Source of the DNA: Alkalibacterium indicireducens
GTDB lineage: Bacteria; Bacillota; Bacilli; Lactobacillales; Carnobacteriaceae_A
Length of the DNA: 10,392 nt
NCBI RefSeq assembly: GCF_039522005.1
Contig: NZ_BAAADA010000111.1
Location: 1-10,392 of the forward strand
Reading direction: 5' to 3'
The position numbers and the translations under genes are program-made. How positions within the stretch are numbered: the first letter of the stretch is position 1; each line of letters opens with the position of its first letter. Under the pieces are notes generated by a model. The model saw only the letters and a list, made by a program, of their open reading frames with translations, was not told the DNA's origin and did no database searches. This document shows, piece after piece, positions 7,247 to 10,392 of the stretch.

Positions 7247-7429
7247 TCAGTTTCCCCAGTTTCCCGGACTCCATAAAGTCCCATCCAATTCTCCCTGAAG
7301 CTGCTCTTTACGTGTTTCCTGTTCTTTAATCAGATCTGCTGCTGCTTTAAGGAGTGCTTTCTGTTTATAATCCCGGCTTGAATCGAAAAGCTGGTCTAGT
7401 TCCCTGATGATCCAATCCTGTTCATCCAT
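7247..7429 (-). CDS. Small acidic hypothetical protein (60 residues)
   Basis: I do not recognise a named family. The start chosen is the ATG at 7429, because AAAGGTGG lies 6 nt upstream. An in-frame upstream ATG at 7450 (67 residues) overlaps the end of the preceding gene and has no binding site. The product is charged, probably helical, and soluble, and ends with the unusual Trp-containing tail GTLWSPGNWGN (50-60). Its N-terminal half, beginning EQDWIIREL (3-11), resembles the C-terminal extension of the upstream flavoprotein, so the two may share a small domain. The gene starts 13 nt after that gene's stop and lies in the same operon. A role in binding or regulating the oxidoreductase is only inference. 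Confidence 0.7.
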   Translation of the reverse strand: MDEQDWIIRELDQLFDSSRDYKQKALLKAAADLIKEQETRKEQLQGELDGTLWSPGNWGN

Positions 7430-7442
7430 CTTCTTCCACCTT

Positions 7443-8147
7443 TCATTCATGATAATTATCAATATGCATGCGCAGTTCATCCAGTTCCATTCTATTATCT
7501 TCAATAAGCTCAATCACCTGTTCGATAATGAATTCAGGCTGATCAGTACCCAAGGTTTCAGTAGCTGTCTCCTTCAGTTCGGCAACTATCCATTCTTCGC
7601 GAGATTTGAGGGAATCCGGTTTTTTTAGTGTAAGATACTGCTGATAACGGATCAGCAGTCCCATCCGCTCCTCTTCACTCATATACGCATACTGAAAAAT
7701 AGAGAGCGGCTTGAGATAAGTCATACCGATTTTTCTAGCCACCGCTTGGAACGGCTTGGTCAATTCACTGATACTGTACCCTTCCTGTCCACCCGTCTGG
7801 TACTCCTTTTCTGAGAGACCTATGGACAGGACGAGTCCCAGTTCTTTGCCCTTGAGCTTGTCCCCTCTATACCCGAAAGCAAAATGTTCGGTCAGAACCT
7901 CATCTTGCCAGTGCTTTAAAAAGGGGGGAGACGAATACCAATAGAATGGAAACTGAAAAATGATACGGTCGTGAGACTTGAGCAGCTCCTGCTCATGTTT
8001 TACATCTATGACTCCATCAGGGTAAGTTTTTTCGAGCGGATGCAGTGTCACCTGCTCCAGTGAACGGTCTGACAAAGCCTGAATAAGAAACTGCTGGCTA
8101 CCTGATTCATCTATGCTCGGATGGCTGATAATGACTAATGTTTTCAA
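7443..8147 (-). CDS. Flavodoxin-fold NAD(P)H-dependent (quinone) oxidoreductase
   Basis: A 234-residue soluble flavoprotein of the Flavodoxin_2 family (KefF/MdaB/YwrO type), which uses NAD(P)H and FMN or FAD to reduce quinones or similar electrophiles. Evidence is the N-terminal strand and FMN-phosphate loop TLVIISHPSIDESGS (3-17), the flavin-contacting motif FQFPFYWYSSPPFLKHW (64-80), and the active-site region SIGLSEKEYQTGGQEGY (108-124). Relatives are about 170-200 residues; here an acidic, helical extension of about 58 residues follows residue 176. The start is TTG at 8147 (Met-Lys-Thr-Leu-Val), with AAGGAG 8-9 nt upstream; no better in-frame ATG exists near the fold's first strand. It is the first gene of an operon with the 60-residue protein and diverges from dhaK. 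Confidence 0.85.
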   Translation of the reverse strand: MKTLVIISHPSIDESGSQQFLIQALSDRSLEQVTLHPLEKTYPDGVIDVKHEQELLKSHDRIIFQFPFYWYSSPPFLKHWQDEVLTEHFAFGYRGDKLKGKELGLVLSIGLSEKEYQTGGQEGYSISELTKPFQAVARKIGMTYLKPLSIFQYAYMSEEERMGLLIRYQQYLTLKKPDSLKSREEWIVAELKETATETLGTDQPEFIIEQVIELIEDNRMELDELRMHIDNYHE

Positions 8148-8173
8148 ATCTATTCTCCTTCCCGTTCGATATA

Positions 8174-8189
8174 TGGTATAAGTATACCA
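8174..8189 (-). promoter_or_regulatory. Oxidoreductase promoter (extended -10) inside a perfect palindrome
   Basis: The exact inverted repeat TGGTATA (8174-8180), AG, TATACCA (8183-8189) contains, on the minus strand, TGGTATACT, an extended -10 (TGnTATACT). No good -35 is visible 17 bp upstream (ACTTCT). Initiation here would leave a leader of about 27 nt. The palindrome is placed like a repressor operator; redox-sensing MarR/HxlR or TetR regulators often control such oxidoreductases, but which regulator is unknown. Confidence 0.55.
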
Positions 8190-8216
8190 AAAAGTCCTTT
8201 CTCAGAAGTGAATAAT

Positions 8217-8245
8217 TAGAATTTCATTTTGAAAACGAGTACAAT
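8217..8245 (+). promoter_or_regulatory. dhaK promoter with CcpA cre site
   Basis: TGAAAACGAGTACA (8230-8243) fits the CcpA consensus TGWAANCGNTNWCA at 13 of 14 positions. It overlaps a candidate -10, TACAAT (8240-8245), whose -35 (TAGAAT, 8217-8222, 17-bp spacer) is weak. CcpA bound here would cover the promoter, so glucose repression of dhaKLM is likely. The weak -35 may mean an activator is needed. Confidence 0.6.
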
Positions 8246-8282
8246 ATGGTTAGAGAAAACAATAAGGAGGCAGAATATTATT

Positions 8283-9275
8283 ATGAAGAAAATTATCAAT
8301 CAGCCGGATCAGGTCGTTGATGATATGCTCAATGGATTGGCATATGCCTACGACTCGCTGGTCAGGCGTGTACCTGACACAACTGTGATTGCGCGGACAC
8401 TTGACCCGTCTGGAAAAGTTGGGCTGGTCAGCGGCGGAGGAAGCGGACATGAACCCAGTCATGCCGGCTTTGTCGGTAAAGGTATGCTTTCAGCGGCTGT
8501 GGCCGGGCAAGTCTTTACGTCCCCTACACCTGATCAGATTCTTGAAGGCATAAAAGCGGCAGACGAAGGTCAAGGCGTTTTTCTTGTCATCAAGAACTAC
8601 ACAGGTGATGTCATGAACTTCGACATGGCAAAGGAACTCGCTGAGCTGGAAGACATCGAAGTCGATTCCATTGTTGTTGATGACGACATCGCTGTAGAAG
8701 ACAGTACATTTACAGCCGGCCGAAGAGGAGTCGCCGGGACAGTTTTCATGCATAAGATTCTTGGAGCGGCAGCTGAATCAGGTGCATCACTCAAAAATAT
8801 CAAGGCACTGGCTGAACAAGTAAATGACAATCTGTATTCTATCGGTCTGGCACTTTCCCCTGCAACCAATCCTGAAGTAGGCAAGCCGGGATTTGAGCTT
8901 GAAGATAATGAAATAGAGTTCGGAATCGGCATACACGGAGAACCTGGATACAGCCGTGAGAATCTGAAACCATCGAAAGAACTGGCTGAAGAATTTTTAT
9001 CCAAACTAAAAAAAGAAGTAGACTGGTCAGCTGGAGACAAGTTTGCCGTGATGGTAAATGGAATGGGTGCTACTCCGCTGATGGAGCAGTTTGTCTTTAT
9101 GAACGATATCAGAGCTTTGCTGGATGACGGCGAAGAACTGGAACTGGTCTACAGAAAAGTAGGCGATTATATGACGGCAATCGATATGGCAGGGGTTTCC
9201 TTGACATTACTGAAAATAGAAGATGAACAATGGATCGACTACCTTAATGCACCTGTTGAGGTCATTGGCTGGTAG
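8283..9275 (+). CDS. dhaK: Dihydroxyacetone kinase subunit DhaK (PTS-dependent)
   Basis: The 330-residue substrate-binding subunit of PEP-dependent dihydroxyacetone kinase. It holds dihydroxyacetone through a covalent hemiaminal to a histidine while DhaL-ADP/ATP phosphorylates it to DHAP. The motifs sit at the E. coli positions: SGGGSGHEPSH (50-60) with His56, NYTGDV (105-110) with Asp109, and GIGIHGEPG (214-222) with hemiaminal His218. The ATG at 8283 follows AAGGAGG with a longish 12-nt spacer. An in-frame TTG at 8229 would add 18 residues but lies inside the promoter/cre region, so it is rejected. First gene of the dhaK-dhaL-dhaM operon. Confidence 0.97.
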   Translation: MKKIINQPDQVVDDMLNGLAYAYDSLVRRVPDTTVIARTLDPSGKVGLVSGGGSGHEPSHAGFVGKGMLSAAVAGQVFTSPTPDQILEGIKAADEGQGVFLVIKNYTGDVMNFDMAKELAELEDIEVDSIVVDDDIAVEDSTFTAGRRGVAGTVFMHKILGAAAESGASLKNIKALAEQVNDNLYSIGLALSPATNPEVGKPGFELEDNEIEFGIGIHGEPGYSRENLKPSKELAEEFLSKLKKEVDWSAGDKFAVMVNGMGATPLMEQFVFMNDIRALLDDGEELELVYRKVGDYMTAIDMAGVSLTLLKIEDEQWIDYLNAPVEVIGW

Positions 9276-9296
9276 ATAACTGGAAGGAGCGTTTAA

Positions 9297-9884
9297 ATGG
9301 CACAGACAGAAAAATGGATAAAAAGTTTCGAACACTTCAGCAAAAAAATAACTGATGAGAAAAGTTTTCTCAACGAACTCGATTCTGCAATCGGGGACGG
9401 GGATCATGGAAGCAACTTGACAAGAGGTGTAGCGGCTGTCAATGAGAAACTGGAGCAGCAAAGCTACGATAATCTGTCAGACCTTTTCAAGGACATCGGA
9501 ATGGTCCTCGTAAGTAAAGTCGGTGGAGCCAGTGGTCCCTTGTACGGATCGGCTTTTATCTCCATGGCCAAAAAGTCCAAGGAATCAGATGACATTTCAT
9601 CTCTCCTATCCTCCGGTCTCGACGGCATAATTAAACGGGGTAAAGCTGAAACAGGTGAGAAAACGATGGTTGACGTCTGGGCTCCAGCAGTCGATGCATT
9701 GAAGGATGGGACACTTGATCAGTCAGTGATCGACAGTGCTCTGGAAAGCACGATAGACATGAAAGCGACTAAAGGGCGGGCATCTTATCTAGGAGACCGT
9801 TCAATCGGTCACATCGATCCCGGGGCACAATCGAGCGCTTATTTCTTTGAAAGTCTTCTGGAAGCGGGTGTGACTGATGAGTAA
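9297..9884 (+). CDS. dhaL: Dihydroxyacetone kinase subunit DhaL (ADP-binding)
   Basis: The 195-residue helical nucleotide subunit. In PTS-dependent systems the ADP is a fixed cofactor: DhaM rephosphorylates it and it passes phosphate to dihydroxyacetone on DhaK. The Mg-ADP site is visible as DSAIGDGDHGSN (29-40), giving Asp29, Asp34, Asp36 and His37. KVGGASGPLYGSAF (74-87) and the late GRASYLGDRSIGHIDPGA segment (165-182) are also characteristic. It starts 21 nt after the dhaK stop, with AGGAG 7 nt before the ATG, and its end overlaps dhaM by 8 nt. No residue of the active site appears missing. Confidence 0.97.
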   Translation: MAQTEKWIKSFEHFSKKITDEKSFLNELDSAIGDGDHGSNLTRGVAAVNEKLEQQSYDNLSDLFKDIGMVLVSKVGGASGPLYGSAFISMAKKSKESDDISSLLSSGLDGIIKRGKAETGEKTMVDVWAPAVDALKDGTLDQSVIDSALESTIDMKATKGRASYLGDRSIGHIDPGAQSSAYFFESLLEAGVTDE

Positions 9885-10254
9885 ATCTTTTGGTGTGCTT
9901 CTCGTCTCTCATGTTGAACGTGTCGCTTCCGGTCTGAAACAGCTTCTGGACCAGGTCGCTTCCGACGTGACGATCAAAACAGCAGGTGGAACTGAAGACG
10001 GCGACGTCGGGACATCCTTTGATCTGATCAGCGAGACTCTGGAATCTTTTGAAGAAGATAATGTCCTGTGCTTCTATGATCTGGGAAGCGCAAAGATGAA
10101 TCTGGACATGGCAACTGAAATGACTGAAAAAAATGTGGAGATTTTAAACACTGCATTCATAGAAGGAGCCTATACAACAGCTTCACTGCTGCAGGCTGAT
10201 GTCCCACTGGATAATATTAAAGAACAGATCAGTAAGCTTGTTATAAAAGAGTAA
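9877..10254 (+). CDS. dhaM: Dihydroxyacetone kinase phosphotransfer subunit DhaM (EIIA-Man-like)
   Basis: A 125-residue single-domain DhaM, the usual size in Gram-positive bacteria (enteric versions carry extra HPr/EI-like domains). It takes phosphate from HPr on a histidine and passes it to DhaL-bound ADP. The phospho-acceptor is His12 in LLVSHVERVASG (8-19). GGTEDGDVGTS (37-47) and CFYDLGSAKMNLDMA (64-78) are family segments. The start overlaps the dhaL end by 8 nt, so translation is probably coupled. The stop TAA (10252-10254) abuts, or is partly supplied by, a group IIC intron lying on the opposite strand, so the operon's own terminator must lie beyond the window. Confidence 0.95.
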   Translation: MSKSFGVLLVSHVERVASGLKQLLDQVASDVTIKTAGGTEDGDVGTSFDLISETLESFEEDNVLCFYDLGSAKMNLDMATEMTEKNVEILNTAFIEGAYTTASLLQADVPLDNIKEQISKLVIKE

Positions 10255-10392
10255 TCGAGTAGGAGGTAAATAATTAATTTATTTACCGTCCTCTCACACC
10301 ACCGTGCGTACGGTTCCGTACACGGCGGTTCAATATCTTAAGTAAGCAGACTCTGCCAGTTGGTTTAGTGAAACTAAACCCCACTGGTAGAG
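10255..10392 (-). mobile_element. Group IIC intron, 3' end (partial): domain IV tail, domain V, domain VI
   Basis: Read on the minus strand: domain V is the stem at about 10299-10329 with a GAAC tetraloop, beginning GAACCGCCGTGTACG and continuing CACGGTGGTGTGAGAGG. This is the conserved 3' domain of Oceanobacillus-type IIC introns. Domain VI is a perfect 9-bp hairpin, GGTAAATAA/TTATTTACC (10265-10273 with 10279-10287), without an evident bulged branch adenosine. The intron ends with CTCCTACTCGAT, so the 3' splice site is either after ...CTAC (10259) or after ...CGAT (10254). A nested hairpin (10351-10392, inner GGTTTAGT/ACTAAACC) lies in the domain IV tail. A minus-strand open frame runs from the window edge to a TGA before domain V, ending GLVSLNQLAESAYLRY, possibly the maturase C-terminus. 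Confidence 0.85.

Noticed and set aside
7430..7513. Longer N-terminal versions of the 60-residue protein (up to 88 residues)
   Set aside because: The extra codons overlap the flavoprotein gene in another frame and lack a binding site; AAAGGTGG sits correctly before the ATG at 7429.
8229..8282. An upstream TTG start that would add 18 residues to DhaK
   Set aside because: It lies within the cre/promoter region and has no ribosome binding site, whereas the ATG at 8283 aligns His56, Asp109 and His218 with known DhaK numbering.
8597..9040. A 147-codon Ser-rich minus-strand open frame
   Set aside because: It is antisense to dhaK, low in complexity, and explained by the codon pattern of dhaK.
1..10392. 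Search for CRISPR arrays, tRNA or rRNA genes, insertion-sequence transposases and toxin-antitoxin pairs
   Set aside because: No regularly spaced repeats, tRNA-like cloverleaf, rRNA segment, transposase motif or toxin-antitoxin signature was seen by eye; the small gene at 7247-7429 lacks antitoxin or toxin features.

Overview
The window looks like a chromosomal stretch from a low-GC Gram-positive bacterium (Bacillota; Bacillales or Lactobacillales cannot be separated here). The support is strong AGGAGG-type ribosome binding sites, hairpin plus T-tract terminators, CcpA-type cre sites, a PTS-dependent dihydroxyacetone kinase, and group IIC intron ends of the Oceanobacillus type. Most genes are carbohydrate catabolism genes.

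Layout, left to right. Positions 1-66 are the 5' end of a minus-strand group IIC intron, sitting directly against the terminator (67-108) of a minus-strand GH65 disaccharide phosphorylase gene (115-2400). Next comes a minus-strand kdgA-kdgK operon (KDPG aldolase, then KDG kinase; 4238 down to 2643) with its own promoter and terminator. Upstream of it is a minus-strand GntR/FadR-type regulator (4438-5103). A minus-strand DUF2207 membrane protein with a signal peptide and Gly-rich tail follows (5426-7120), with a terminator on each side. A minus-strand two-gene unit encodes a flavodoxin-fold NAD(P)H oxidoreductase (7443-8147, TTG start) and a 60-residue protein (7247-7429). Divergent from it is the plus-strand dhaK-dhaL-dhaM operon (8283-10254). 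From about 10255 to the window end lies the 3' part of another minus-strand group IIC intron, beginning at or within the dhaM stop codon.

How the genes work together. KdgK and KdgA turn 2-keto-3-deoxygluconate into pyruvate and glyceraldehyde 3-phosphate. DhaKLM turns dihydroxyacetone into DHAP with phosphate from PEP via EI/HPr. The GH65 enzyme cleaves an alpha-glucoside with phosphate, giving beta-glucose 1-phosphate. All three feed lower glycolysis. A 13/14 cre match overlaps the dhaK promoter and a weaker one overlaps the kdgA promoter, which suggests CcpA repression. The GntR regulator probably controls kdgAK, because its own upstream region and the kdgA promoter share AT-rich motifs.

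I found no clear new defence or mobile system beyond the introns. The best leads are the two same-orientation introns bracketing the whole region, the intron touching the dhaM stop codon, the apparent homology between the flavoprotein's C-terminal tail and the 60-residue protein beside it, and several unassigned operator-like palindromes.
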